64,000 nt of DNA. It comes from Selaginella moellendorffii (lineage: Eukaryota; Streptophyta; Lycopodiopsida; Selaginellales; Selaginellaceae). Positions 1-11,585 of this stretch are shown here, in pieces (position 1 is the stretch's first letter; each line of letters starts with the position of its first letter). The stretch covers positions 2,701,444-2,765,443 of the forward strand of contig NW_003314264.1 in NCBI RefSeq assembly GCF_000143415.4, in the 5' to 3' direction. The notes under the pieces were generated by a model. It worked only from the letters and a program-made list of their open reading frames with translations, had not been told where the DNA came from and did no database searches. The position numbers and the translations under genes were made by a program.

Positions 1-965
1 CTCCATCACCTCAGCATTTCTGCTGCTGGTGTTATAGAAGGAAGCGATTGAGAAAAGGCTGTCATCGCAGTGGAGAAAGCTATACCTTCCACCACTGCCA
101 AACTTATAACATTGTACAATATGTTAAAATATGGAAAAATACCATTTAAATTCTGTCAAAGTGATGTTCATGTCTTCTTTCCCAAGGTTTAGGCAGCTTC
201 TAGGTTGAGATAATTTCCTCCAATTGGGAATAGGTATCATGCTTCCATTTTGTGGAAGAAAAAAAATCTCACCAAAAGTTTTTCATTTGTTATCTAGCGG
301 GAAAAGAAAAACAAATGCAAACTAAACAATCACAACACAATGATTAGTATGGTGCATTGCATCAGTTTTACCACTATATTTACCCTTGCTAACTGTGCAG
401 CTTTTGTTAGGCATCTTCTTCTTGAATGCTTCAACTCTTGGTGTCTTTTCTTCCTGTTTTTGTTCCTTTCCTGATTTGATTTTTGCGATACTTTGTGGTG
501 TCTTTGCTCCTAAGAATCCCATTGAAGTTTTTTCACTTTCTTATGCTTTGAACTTAACAGTTTTCTTTTCTTTTCTAGTTTTTCCTTTTGCAGGAGAAAT
601 TCTGGCAATGAAACATGATGTTCAAATCTCAAAGCTATTCCAATCATTTGGTACTCACCTCACACACACAGGCAGTTAAGGCAAGATCTTTCTTTCACGC
701 TTTCTTCCTGCTGAAACTTTCAACTTATCCAAGTCTCTGTAACATAAAACTCTTTTGGCCAATATATTTGTCTTTTGGCTCAGATTCAAAGTTTTTTGAA
801 AACTTCACCTTGCCAACCCGCCAGCTTTTTGCTGGGCAATTTCTAGTAAATACAATAAGGGTTGTGGTGATAGTTTATTGGCATTCTTCTTGAATTTGAG
901 CTGGTGGTCTAGAAATAGTACTCTACCACATAACCGGTTCGATTGCAATGTTTCAGATATTTTGA
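1..965. other. Left-edge spacer, no convincing gene
   Basis: AT-rich sequence with only short open frames and no splice pattern that joins them. The minus strand at about 320-880 gives several lysine-rich frames broken by stops, which may be a decayed coding or transposon relic. I do not recognise a family. Part of the stretch may be 3' flank of the AAA-ATPase gene to its right. Confidence 0.4.
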
Positions 966-2411
966 TCATTGCTGCTGCGTTTTACTGTCCCCCTCCTCTT
1001 CTTCATCTTTCTTTGCAGCCTGATCCTGGAGAGCCTCAATCACCTTCTCTAGAGCCCCTCTCGAGTTCCCCCTGTTCTGGATCAACACCTCTGCGATATC
1101 AGCAGGAGTGATCTCAACCTTGGCGATCAGCTCCTCGATCTCTCCAAATTCCTTCTCAAACTCGCCCTTCTGCGAGATCTCAAGGTGAGTCCACGCCAGC
1201 ACCTTGAACGCCTCAAATCCACAGTAGCCCATCAAAATGTGAAGGTCCATCCTGCCCGACCGCAGCAGTGCGGGATCCAGATCTTCCTTGTGATTTGTCG
1301 TAAAGATGATGATCCTCTCGCTCCCGCTACAAGACCACAGCCCATCGATGAAATTCAGTAGCCCTGAGAGTGTGACCCTGCTGCTCTCTTCCTCTTTCAT
1401 ACCTTTCTTCCCTGGCAACGCTCCATCTTTCTCCTTGGGCTCTTCACTGGTTTCTTCCTCTGGCGCTGGCTTTCCCCTCTTCTTGAGCTCCAGCGAGCAG
1501 TCAATGTCCTCGATCACGATAATCGCCTTGTTGGAAATCCCCATGAGCAGCTTCCTCAAGTCGGCATTGCTCTTCACCTCCGTTAGCTCCATATCATAGA
1601 CATCGTACTGCGTGTAGTTCGCTATGGCAGCGATGAGTGACGACTTCCCAGTCCCCGGCGGCCCGTACAAGAGATACCCGCGCTTCCAAGCTCTGCCAAC
1701 TCTCTCAAAGAAATCCTTACCAGCCATGAAGGAATCCAGGTCCTGGACGATCTTGTTCTTGAGCTCGGGATCCAGCGCCAGGCTCGAGAACGTCGAGGCA
1801 TGCTTGAAAGGCACCGATCTCCACGGCTTCTTCCTGTAACCCCAGTCGTCCGAGTTTGCTATGTTGGTGTAGAGCTGCCGGTCTTGGTTCTGGCGCTTCA
1901 AGCTCTCTCCGAGCTTGATCACTTCCCTCATGTACTCGGGCAAGAGTGTATACTTGTGCCTCCTGTGAACTTGGACAACGTACTCTCGCTGTGTTCCTCC
2001 ACTTCGATCAAAATAGCTGAAACCTCCACGGTTGGAGGGTTCGGTGACGTTGAAGACCCAGGAGAATGTGATGCCTTTGAACTTGTCCTCCACTCGCTCG
2101 CCCCTGGTGAGGTTGCAATTCGGCTTGCTGGCGTTCTTCACTCGCGTGAACTGGATCCTGTTTGCCGAGCTCTTGGTGTTGGTGTCGGTGAGGTGAGCAA
2201 CGTAGAGGTCGACCAGGTCGTAGATCTCGTTGGTGTTGTTGCGGACGTACTCTGGGATTGAGAGCTCTGTCTCCCACCATAGCCAAGTTACAAACCTCTT
2301 GAGCTTGAGCTCCAGAAGGAACCAGACGTGGGGCGGAACTATCTGGTTGAGGATCATGATGAAGCCCATGAGCGAACCGAGATGGGAGAAATACCCCCCT
2401 GCCATTGCCAT
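966..2411 (-). CDS. BCS1-like AAA-ATPase (plant AAA-ATPase with ASD domain)
   Basis: A single-exon gene of 481 residues. The N-terminus is hydrophobic (about residues 5-35) and fits a membrane anchor. It is followed by the N-terminal domain typical of plant 'mitochondrial BCS1-like' ATPases, then an AAA module. Walker A reads GPPGTGKSS at about residue 250 and Walker B reads VIVIEDIDC about 50 residues later. An acidic Lys/Glu-rich insertion (about residues 310-345) lies inside the AAA domain before the sensor region around FTTNHKEDLDPALLRSGRMD. The C-terminus is a charged Lys/Asp/Glu tail. Members of this family sit in mitochondrial, ER or plasma membranes and are often stress-induced. The substrate cannot be told from sequence. 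The start at 2411 keeps the usual short N-terminus before the hydrophobic segment. Confidence 0.9.
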   Translation of the reverse strand: MAMAGGYFSHLGSLMGFIMILNQIVPPHVWFLLELKLKRFVTWLWWETELSIPEYVRNNTNEIYDLVDLYVAHLTDTNTKSSANRIQFTRVKNASKPNCNLTRGERVEDKFKGITFSWVFNVTEPSNRGGFSYFDRSGGTQREYVVQVHRRHKYTLLPEYMREVIKLGESLKRQNQDRQLYTNIANSDDWGYRKKPWRSVPFKHASTFSSLALDPELKNKIVQDLDSFMAGKDFFERVGRAWKRGYLLYGPPGTGKSSLIAAIANYTQYDVYDMELTEVKSNADLRKLLMGISNKAIIVIEDIDCSLELKKRGKPAPEEETSEEPKEKDGALPGKKGMKEEESSRVTLSGLLNFIDGLWSCSGSERIIIFTTNHKEDLDPALLRSGRMDLHILMGYCGFEAFKVLAWTHLEISQKGEFEKEFGEIEELIAKVEITPADIAEVLIQNRGNSRGALEKVIEALQDQAAKKDEEEEGDSKTQQQ

Positions 2412-2995
2412 CTTGCTCGTTTGCTGCTGCTGTTGCGAGAATGGGAGAACACTGACCTTGCTGCGTCACTCTTATTTTCGTGTAGATGAAGCCACAACGA
2501 AGCCAGCTCCCGCGTATTTTCTTGTAGAGAAATCTTCGTCAATCTATGCTCACGACGCGGTCAAAGGACTGTCTTTAACAATGGAATAAACGTCTACATG
2601 TCACCTGTTCCGTCCAAGATGCTGAGGCTGCACACGAAATGAACAGCCTGAGTGATGGTCGCAGGGAAGTTCCAATCTCTCGAGTCCCTCACCATTTCAA
2701 TAAAATATATGGGCTTATATCATGAATATTATTTTTGTGTTGAAAATATTTCTAATAATTGTTTCAATTATAGTATAAATAATACTATGATTATAATAAA
2801 TATAGAATCTAAGTTTAACTAAACACAGGTCACATTGTTTGGACAATTTACGATCGTTCACCACAGGATGGGTTGTATATTTGAATTCCACACGAGTTTC
2901 TCGTTTCATGTATTTGTATAATTTATTGGTGGTAGATTTCAACCACACGAGTTTCTCGTGGCCAGCGTTCGATTTTAGTCGGAAGGACTGACCCA
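2412..2995. other. Divergent intergenic region between AAA-ATPase and Cu-ATPase
   Basis: AT-rich spacer that must hold the promoters of both flanking genes. A 17-bp direct repeat (CCACACGAGTTTCTCGT) occurs at 2888-2904 and 2943-2959, close to the copper-ATPase start. No gene or other clear element is seen. Confidence 0.4.
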
Positions 2996-5900
2996 TTGGA
3001 GCCCATGGAGAGGGTTGTGGTGTTAGGGTTTAGTGCCTCCAAGCTCTGGGGTCCTCGATCGTCTCTCCTACGCCATGGCGCTGTGGTACTCCGGAGCCGC
3101 CGCACTTGCCCGCGCATTGGACGATGGCAATCCGCTGCGATTCCAGGCAAGTTCACGATTATCCGCAATGCATCGGTCACAAGCGTCAGAGAAGCGGCAA
3201 ATCTGCAAGAAGCGTCGCCGGAGGCGGCATTCGTGCTGCTAGATGTTGAAGGAATGATGTGTGGCGGCTGTGTTGCGCGCGTCCGGGGCCAGCTGATGCA
3301 GGATTATCGAGTGGAGTCCGCGGCCGTGAATTTGCTCACGGAGACGGCAGCGGTGAAATTGCGGCCGGGTTGTGGGAAGGAGGTTGGATCAGAGCTGGCG
3401 GATCTTCTGACGGGTTCTGGATTTCCTGCGAGCCTGAGGTCCGGGAAGGGGCAAGATGATAATGCAGGCAGAAAAATCGAAGAACTCTCGAAGAAGAGGA
3501 AGGAAAGCTTGAGGAAGAGTACACAGAAGGTGGCATTTGCTTGGACATTGGTGGCTCTTTGCTGCGGAACTCATGCCACTCATCTTCTCCACTTCTATCC
3601 ATTTATCCACGATTTTATGCACAGTACGTTGTTTTTCCTTCTCTTTCTCACGTTGCAATGACTGAAGTTGTGTTTTTGTGGTAGGCCCTGTGATGGAAGT
3701 CGCTCATGATCCAGTGTTTAAATGTGTTGTGGCATTGACAACCTTGCTGGGACCAGCCCGAGGTAATCTTTGCTCCCCATTTTTAGTATTTACATTGTTT
3801 TCGGATGCTGCTTATCAGATTTGGTCGTGGATGGTGGCAAAGCCTTTCTGAAAAGGGCCCCAAACATGAATACCTTGGTAGGATTTGGTGCATGGGCTGC
3901 ATTCTCAATAAGCGCGGTACAAGAAACAAAATATGCGGTTATTAGTACTAATTTATCGTGATACATTGCAGATGTCTCTAACAATTCCCGAGCTGAACTG
4001 GGGTGCACCTTTCTTCGATGAACCGGTGAGCTTATAGATCAGTCCGTAAACGAAGTTAAATTCTGGTACTCAGGTAATGCTACTTGGGTTCGTTTTGCTG
4101 GGACGTTCTTTGGAGGAACGTGCACGCATTCAGGCATCCAGCGATATGCAGAGACTCCTGGTAAGAATTCTGGGTGTCGACCTCTTATTCAAGTCATAAT
4201 ATTTTTCGTTTGTGTAGTCTTTGATCCCCGCGAAATCAAGACTACAAGTTTCTGAACAGGCCAATGACGAGAATTTGACAGTGGACGTTGCGACCGAACA
4301 AGTTCGTGCAGGAGATCGAGTGCTTGTATTACCAGGAGAAGTGATTCCTATTGATGTATGTTTCTGTGGTCACTGTTTTTGCCACTGACTTATTCTCCTC
4401 GTTGAGCGCATGCAGGGAACAGTTGTGATCGGAAGGAGTTCCGTCGACGAATCCACAGTTACGGGCGAACCTATGCTAATGACTAAAACAGTCGGAGACA
4501 CCGTCTCGGCTGGAACAGTAAATTGGGTAAACCAAAATTTGCTACTGGTTTTTATGTTTTTTCAAACAGTTTTATAGGATGGACCAATACAAGTAACTGC
4601 TACATGCACTGGGGCTTCGTCCTCCATTTCTAGCATAATAAAAATGGTGGAAGAAGCACAAGGTCGAGAAGCTCCTGTTCAAAGACTTGCCGATACTATT
4701 GCCGGACCTTTTGCGTTTGCGATTATGGCTTTGTCTGCATCAACCTTTTCCTTCTGGTATGATATCATAAACGCCATTATTTGATCCAATTTTGTTATAT
4801 GCTTACAGGTATTTTCTGGGAACGCATATTTTTCCGGATGTATTACTGAATGATGCTGCCGGTCCCGAGGGAAATTCCTTGCTTTTAAGTCTGAAACTTG
4901 CAATAGATGTTTTGGTAAGCATTTGCGTTATACGAGGAAGTAACCAAGGATTGATAAATATGCAGGTTGTAGCATGTCCTTGTGCTCTTGGTTTGGCTAC
5001 TCCAACAGCTGTGCTTGTGGGAACATCTCTAGGTACTTAAGCCGTAGCTTCTTTACTTCGTGGCCTTATCACACAATACAGGAGCAAAGCAAGGACTCTT
5101 GCTGCGTGGTGGAGACGTTTTGGAACGTCTGCAATCTGTAAATGCCGTCGTTTTTGATAAGGTGCACTTTCGTTGGAAGAAATATATCACTGTTTTTTTT
5201 CAGCGCAGACGGGAACTCTTACGCAGGGCCATCCCAATGTATCAACAGTGACGTCTGGAAGCAATGATTTTGACAAAGATCGAATACTTCAACTGGCTGC
5301 TACTGTGGAACAACACTCAGTTCATCCGATTGCATCAGCTATAGTTGAGCAAGCAAACACACAAAAGCTGGAGATGCTAGTGTCGGAAGGACAGCTGACG
5401 GAGCCCGGCTATGGAGCACTAGCAAGAATCGATGGAAAGGTCGTGGCCGTTGGTCAGCCTCGCTGGGTGCAAGAATGCTGCCTTAAGCTCGACAGCATGG
5501 AAAGCACCGACGAGGTTGAGAGGAAGCTGGGAAATCTCCTGGCCGACAGACAGAGCATGGAGCAGTCTTCGACCACGGTTTACGTTGGGGTCGAAGGAGT
5601 TGGAATCGTTGGAGCGATAGCTCTCAGCGATACTCTCCGTGCCGATGCGAAAGTCACAGTTTCCAGGTACTCCGATAATGTTTTACGTGATCTCTTTAAT
5701 CTGACTTGAAGCGTCTGACAGGTTACGAGACATGAAAATTCGAACTTTGATTCTCTCCGGCGACAGGAAAGAGGCAGTGGCAAGTATAGGAAGGACTCTT
5801 GGCATCGAAGGCGATTCTTTGTTTGCGCAGCTCCGACCTTCAGATAAGTCCAAGTTCATTGCGAAGCTACGAGATGGAGGCTCCATAGTCGCGATGGTAC

Positions 5901-6424
5901 GTTACAAGAGAATTATTTCGTTTTCTTTTTCGCTAACGCAAAACAAACACAGATCGGAGATGGCGTTAATGATGCGCCTGCTCTAGCCAGCGCGGACGTT
6001 GGCATCGCCTTGAAACTCCAGAACAAGATCGACGCCGCCTCGGATGCAGCCTCTGTCATATTGCTCGGCAATCGCTTGTCGCAAGTAAGTATTCTTCAGT
6101 GTGAAGACTCCACTCCTGACTTGGTGATCTATCAAGGTCCTGGACGCTTTAAGCTTGAGCAAGGCGACCATGAGCAAAGTGTACCAAAATCTAGGATGTG
6201 CTCTTGCGTATAATCTTATCGCAGTGCCTGTCGCCGCTGGAGTCTTGCTTCCCGGATATGACTTTGCACTATCGCCGTCAGCAGCAGGTTTGTTGGCATT
6301 GAGATTTCCTTTGTGGCTGAGACGAACGATGCTGTTCTTCGCAGGTGGTATGATGGCACTGAGCTCGATCTTCGTGGTCTCGAACTCCTTGCTACTGCGG
6401 CTTCATCGCCCTCCTAAACATTGA
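2996..6424 (+). CDS. Plastid Cu(I)-transporting P1B-type ATPase, PAA2/HMA8-like
   Basis: Sixteen exons (2996-3623, 3685-3762, 3819-3916, 3972-4025, 4074-4160, 4218-4355, 4416-4526, 4578-4756, 4809-4914, 4966-5032, 5082-5161, 5209-5666, 5722-5896, 5953-6084, 6137-6287, 6345-6424) sum to 2622 nt, giving 873 residues. An Arg/Ser-rich N-terminus fits a plastid transit peptide. A heavy-metal domain follows with GMMCGGC, the variant seen in PAA2-type pumps. Later come the TGE actuator motif, the CPC membrane copper motif (ACPCALG), the DKTGTL phosphorylation site split over exons 11 and 12, the HP nucleotide-site motif and GDGVNDAP. In plants PAA2 moves copper across the thylakoid membrane to plastocyanin; assigning PAA2 rather than PAA1 rests on the GMMCGGC context. 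An in-frame ATG at 3005 is an equally good start. Confidence 0.93.
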
Positions 6425-6477
6425 CTGTAGTAGTACCCGAGCGGATCACCACTGTACGTATGTGTATCTATAACTTC

Positions 6478-7471
6478 CTATATCTTGTGGATCTCTCCAT
6501 TCCACTCGGGCGGATCCAACTTCACAGGGGCAGTGTTAGTGTCGCGAAGAAGTTCTTCAAATCTATTGCCACCACCACCAGCAGTGCTTCTAAACACTGC
6601 CTGGAGGAACGCGACTATGGCGCCGGCGGTGAAGATCCTCATGGGCTTCCGGGCCTTTCCATTCTTCCCGACGAGAGAGGTCAGCCCACCTTTCAATCCC
6701 GAGGTGGCGTCGTCGAGGAAATCGAAATGCCCGTGCTCCGGAGCCGAGAGGAGGAACGCTGGCGCGCAGCAGTCTCGAAAGAATGCCTGGGGGCCGACTC
6801 CTCGCGGCGCGCAAGCCGGGAAGAGGAAATTCTTCTTCTCGCCACCATAGCCCGCGGCGATGATCAATACGGGGCAATTCGGCTGGAGCGAATCCTTGCG
6901 GTATCTCAGCACTGGCGGATTCGTCTGGCTCGCGCTGGAAGTCCCATCGACCGGATCGAGCGCGATGAGAGCGGAGACGCGGCTCGGCAGTGAGCGCTTG
7001 GAGAATCCCAGGGCGAGAGAGAAGGCGACTTTACCCCCGCGGCTGTGGCCAGCGATGGCGAGCTTCGTTGCGTCGGCTCTCACTCCATCCGCCGGTAGAA
7101 ATCTGTGAAGATTTCCCGGAATCCAGCTGATAATTGCCGCCGCGTCTTCTATCTCTGGACTGGCATCGGGCCCGGCAAAGCGATACATCTGATGAGAGAA
7201 GATTTTCGCGATAAGATTTCCAGAGCGATCGATCGTGTACCTGTGGCGCGACGACGATGAATCCGTGGGACGCAATGTGACGCATCAGCTGGCGGTAGAA
7301 GAGATTGCTGAGGCAGAAGCCATGGAAGAGGATCAGGACTGGAAAGCCGTCGGCTGGCGCCGGATTGGAAGGCGCTGCTACCAGCAATGGCTTCGGCGGC
7401 GGGCATTCTTCTCCTTTCTCCCCGATCGTCACGCTAAGAACCCTAGAGACGCCATCTTCGAACACATCCAT
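6478..7471 (-). CDS. Chlorophyllase (chlorophyll chlorophyllidohydrolase)
   Basis: Two exons (7471-7241 and 7188-6478, with a 52-bp intron) give 313 residues. Landmarks are a His-Gly oxyanion turn (ILFHGF), VVAPQ just before the intron, and the lipase nucleophile elbow GHSRGG that is characteristic of chlorophyllases. A downstream Asp (ALDPVDG) and a His (EHGHFDFLDD) complete a plausible Ser-Asp-His triad. The enzyme removes phytol from chlorophyll to give chlorophyllide. There is no obvious long transit peptide, as in several CLH proteins, so the compartment is uncertain. The gene is divergent from the kinase gene at 7726, with 254 bp between the start codons. Confidence 0.92.
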
Positions 7472-7725
7472 TGTCTCTCTCTCCCTCTATCCCACTCTCC
7501 TCTCTCTCCTATATGGCGCTTTTGCCACGTTTCTATGACACGTAGATGTCCAGTCACGCACACGTGTAGGTGTGACAGGTGGCAGTCCGAGAAGAAAGCG
7601 CGTGAAATAGTTAAGGGCATTGGCGCGGAGTTGCTTCTCGCTACCGATTCTAGGGCAGGAACAGTAGAATTGAAGTGGTCTCTAGCTGGAATGCGGGCGA
7701 GATAGGCGCTGTCGATCGGCCAAAG
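7472..7725. promoter_or_regulatory. Short bidirectional promoter with ACGT elements
   Basis: This 254-bp gap separates the divergent chlorophyllase and receptor-like kinase starts. It holds three ACGT cores: GCCACGT at 7524-7530, GACACGT at 7537-7543 and the palindrome ACACGTGT at 7560-7567. These resemble G-box or ABRE sites bound by bZIP/bHLH factors. A CT-rich tract at about 7470-7510 may be 5' leader of the chlorophyllase transcript. The regulatory role is inference from motif form only. Confidence 0.45.
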
Positions 7726-10062
7726 ATGGGATGCTTCCAGGTCCACCAGAGCGATGGCGAGAGGCGCAAGCGGAAGCGCCGGCGGATCCTCTGGTGGTCG
7801 TTTAGCTTCGTGTTTTCGAGGAATTCTGGCAGGTCGTCTTCGTCTGGCGGCTCCAGCGACTCCTCCGGGGAGCTCAACTGCCAAAGGCTCCAGGAACTAA
7901 GGCAGTTCACGCTGGCGGAGCTCAAGAGCGCCACCAGGAATTTCTCCGCTGCCGAGAAGCTGGGAGAAGGCGGGTTTGGATGTGTGTTTAGGGGCCATAT
8001 CAAGTCCAAGAAGACGGACGAGAGGATCGACGTTGCTGTGAAGCAGCTCAACGTAAAGGGTCAACAGGTATGTCGTAGTTCCCTCTTTGTTTTGTTTGTG
8101 TTTCAGAAGATCTCTCTAAGTTTGCAAGAGGTTTTCGTTTTCACAGGGCCAGAAGGAATGGCTCAACGAAGTCACGTACTTGAGAATGGTTGATCATCCA
8201 AACTTGGTGAAGCTCCTTGGATATTGTCTCGAGCACGATGATAGAGGACCGCAGTGTCTTCTCGTGTACGAGCTCATGCCGAACAAGAGCCTGGATGACC
8301 ATATATTCCAGAGCCGAAGACCCGTGATTCCATGGGGCCAGAGGCTACAAATTGCTCTAGGGACAGCGAGAGGCTTGGCCTACTTGCATGAAGAGATGAA
8401 ACCGCCTGTAAGCTATGCTCCGAGTTTCATTGCATCCCCTCTTATTCGTGGCCGTTTCAGATTATTTACAGGGATCTAAAGTCCGCCAACATTCTTTTGG
8501 ACAACGAGTTTAGACCGAAGCTTTCGGATTTCGGATTAGCTCGAGATGGGCCTGCAATGGGAAATACGCACGTTACGACCGCGGTATGCTGAAACGGTTC
8601 AAAGTTTTTCCAATTTAAAGCCCGTTTTTCGCAGGTGGTGGGGACTGCGGGCTATGCTGCTCCGGAGTATGTTCAGACCGGGCATATCAATGCCAAGAGT
8701 GATGTTTGGACTTTTGGGATGGTCCTTCTTGAGCTCTTGACAGGGCGAAGAGCCCTTGACATGAACAGACCCCGCAGCGAGAGAAGCCTGGCCGACTGGG
8801 TGAAACCATACTCCAGCGACAGCAAAAAGTTTCGAAAGATAATTGATCCTCGTCTCAAGACCAACTTTTCCTCGAGCGAAGCGAGGACTTTGCTGTGGGT
8901 CGCTCAGAAGTGCATCGCGAAAAATCCCAAGTTAAGGCCGAAAATGAGTGAGGTCGTCAAACAACTTGAGGGAATATTGGTAGTAACAGCGCCAGTCGAG
9001 AAGCCGGCTGAGGTTCCCGAAGGAGCGAAGAGCAGAAACCAGTCTATCGCATCAATGGCAGACATCATTGAGACGGATGCAAGTCGAACGGACCTTTCAG
9101 GGGAGTATAATTTGGCCGAGGTGGCAAGAATCTCTTCGGTTGGCACTAGCAAATCTATGGAAAGTGGTAGCGGATCAGGAGCACTTGATGGCTCGTCCAA
9201 AGAGGTTAGTGGAGTTCAGGAAGGCACAGAAATTTGTTCCAAGGAGAAAACGCAGAACGAAAATGCGGTATCTTTGGGTCGGGCTGATGGTGATTCGGCT
9301 ACAGGATTTGATACTACTAACGCTGAAGTTCGCAGTCCGCCTAATCAGCCCGCAGTGGATCATGTTGCTGTCGTGGACGAGAGTGACACGAAAGAAAATC
9401 AGGAACCGGACAAAGAACGACGTGATCCAGAAACGGACATCTCAAGCGTTGAAGCTGCAAGCTCTGGAAAAGATGTAGCAGTGGATGACGTTAAAGTGGA
9501 CGGCAGTGAGAAACACGAGGCTTTCAGATCGGTCGAAACGACGGTAGGCGAAGACGCTGATGTCGCCGTGGCGCCAAGATTGAAACTTGATAGCACCGAG
9601 GCTACCAGCGACGAGGATGTAACAGAATCCAACCAAGAAGATCGTCCGGTGGAGGAAACCGAGCACCATGTTCCAGAACACAATACTACAGATGCTAGCA
9701 AAAGCCGCCAGGAAGCACCTGAAGATAACCATGCTCCAGAACACAATACTGCAGAAGCTGAGGATAGTAAAAGCTGCCATGAGGAAGCAACAGAAGATAA
9801 CCATGCTCCAGAACACAATACTGCAGAAGCTGAGGATAGTAGAGGCCGCCATGAGGAAGCAACAGAAGATAACCATGCTCCAGAACACAATACTACAGAA
9901 GCTGAGGATAGTAAAAGCCGCCATGAGGAAGCAACTGAAGATCGGCATGCCGAGGTGGATAAAAGTGACGACGATCTAAGTTCAACTCGGATTGCCGAAA
10001 ACAATCCGATAGACGAGGCTTTAGGCGAGGTGCCCTCGCTACAGGTACGGCGTATATATTGA
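7726..10062 (+). CDS. Receptor-like cytoplasmic kinase (RLCK VII/PBS1-like) with long acidic repeat tail
   Basis: Four exons (7726-8067, 8147-8407, 8461-8583, 8635-10062) give 717 residues. I chose the ATG at 7726 because it yields Met-Gly-Cys, a classic N-myristoylation/palmitoylation start that would tether the kinase to the plasma membrane. The kinase domain (about residues 65-350) has the glycine loop GEGGFG, VAVK lysine, [12 protein letters not shown] catalytic loop (Arg-Asp type), DFGL, and an activation segment ending in APEY. It is followed by roughly 350 residues rich in Glu, Asp, Ser, Thr and Asn, containing about three copies of a 24-residue unit. Such a tail is not usual for RLCK VII proteins, which normally end soon after the kinase domain. 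The frame stops at 10062, only 15 bp from the convergent UGT stop. Confidence 0.9.
9721..9944 (+). repeat. 72-bp in-frame tandem repeat in the kinase tail
   Basis: Units start at 9721, 9793, 9865 and 9937 (the last is partial), each 72 bp, so the frame is kept. Each unit encodes 24 residues with the core DNHAPEHNT followed by an acidic stretch and a His-Glu-Glu-Ala-Thr ending. The copies differ by only a few bases, which points to recent expansion or conversion. A more diverged half-unit lies just upstream at about 9661-9720. Confidence 0.9.
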
Positions 10063-10077
10063 GCTGTCGAAAGCTTT

Positions 10078-11585
10078 TTACAAGCTGTCATTGGCAGGAG
10101 TCCCAACAGCGACAGAGCTGAGTTCTTCCAGCATCGCCAGTAAATTTCTATCAGCGTCCTCGACGGCCTTGGCAGTGGCAGCCTTCAGCTGCTCCACTTT
10201 CGTCCTTATCTCCTCTGCTCGACGTGACTTCCCGTCCATGACGAGCTTAATCACTCGTGCAATCTCCTCCCGGGGTACCGAGTCAGTGTTCTTCACCGGA
10301 AGCTCGGCACCAATCTTCCACTCGTCAACCATGAGCCTGCAGTTGGTGTTCTGCTCCCCGGCCCAAGGCCACCCCAGCATCGGGACTCCGCCCGAGATGC
10401 TCTCCAGCATCGAGTTCCAGCCGCAGTGAGTCAGGAATCCGCCGGTGGAAGGGTGCTTGAGAACTTGAAGCTGCGGTGCCCAGGATATCACTCGTCCGCG
10501 ATCGCCAACACTCCGGCAAAAGGCGGTGAAAGACTCGTCGTCCAGGCCGCCTATGACGAGCTGGGGCCTCACCACCCAGAGGAAAGGAACGTCGCGGCAA
10601 CTGTCGAGAGCTCCCGCGAGCTCCCAGAACTGCGCCTGGGTGAGAACCGCGATGCTGCCGAAGGAGATGTAGAGGACCGAGCTCTTGGGCTTGGTGCTCA
10701 GCCAAGAGAGGCAGTCGGCGTCCTCGGCCCGGAGCGCGGTATCGGTGTTACTCTCACTAGTTCTGGTTTTAGCGTCTCCGGAGGAAGAGAGAGGACCGAC
10801 TGGCAAAAACTTCTCACCGAGTTGTGCTCTCATGAAATCGAAGGGTTGCCTTTCCAGCGGGTAGAACGAGTTTACGAGCACCCAGGCCGCTTTACGTATG
10901 CTCGGGCTCCTCGTTTGCGCGCGTTCGATCCAGAGCTCGTCTGTGTGCTTCTGAAGATACGCTGGAAGGTCGCTCTTGAGAATCGGAGGGAGGCCGCCAA
11001 TGTAATCGATCAAGCAGTCCGACTGATCTAGAGCGCGGAAAAAGAAAAGAGAGAGCTTTCTCAAGAGAGCAAGCGAGCTTGCATACCTTGTGCAAAAACG
11101 TGCTTTCTCGCGGAAAGCTCCGGGATATGGAACTCGATGCTGGCCCAGGAAGCGTTGCCCGACAAAAACGCGACGCGGGGGACGCCGAGCTCGTCCGCGA
11201 CGTGCTGCGTCGCCGGGAGGAAGTAGTCGGAGAGAATGCAGCGCACGGGGGTGGCTTGGATGGCCGCCAGCGACTTGAGAAGGCGGGGGAGGAGCTTCTC
11301 GAGGGTGTCCGCGAAGAGGCCGTTGTTGGCCGCGCAGTAGGCGTCGTAGCCGCTGGGGATGTTCCAGGGGAAGGGGACGGAGGCGAGGCGGATGTGGAGG
11401 CCGTGGTCGGGGGCGGACCAGCGCAGCGCCATCTGCTCGTGGATGCTGTCGACGTTGACGAAGGTGATGGCAACTTGGCGGGGGCGGCAAGCGGCGATCC
11501 TCTTGCAGAGGTGCATCAGCGCGGAGATGTGGCTCTGCGCTGGGAATGGCACCGCCAGGATGTGGAGGAGCTGCTCGCCTTCCAT
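10078..11585 (-). CDS. Family 1 UDP-glycosyltransferase (UGT)
   Basis: Two exons (11585-11087 and 11027-10078) give 482 residues. The N-terminal catalytic histidine lies in PFPAQSHI at about residue 20. The C-terminal PSPG sugar-donor box runs from WAPQ through FLTHCGWNS to GEQ, and its last residue is Gln, as is usual for UDP-glucose users. Proteins of this family glycosylate small lipophilic acceptors (hormones, phenolics, terpenoids) in the cytosol; the acceptor cannot be predicted here. The gene converges on the kinase gene, with stop codons 15 bp apart, so the 3' UTRs must overlap. Confidence 0.93.

Noticed and set aside
9399-10106. A 235-codon Ser/Ala-rich minus-strand frame
   Set aside because: It lies opposite the repetitive kinase tail and merely mirrors its repeat units; it has no domain of its own.
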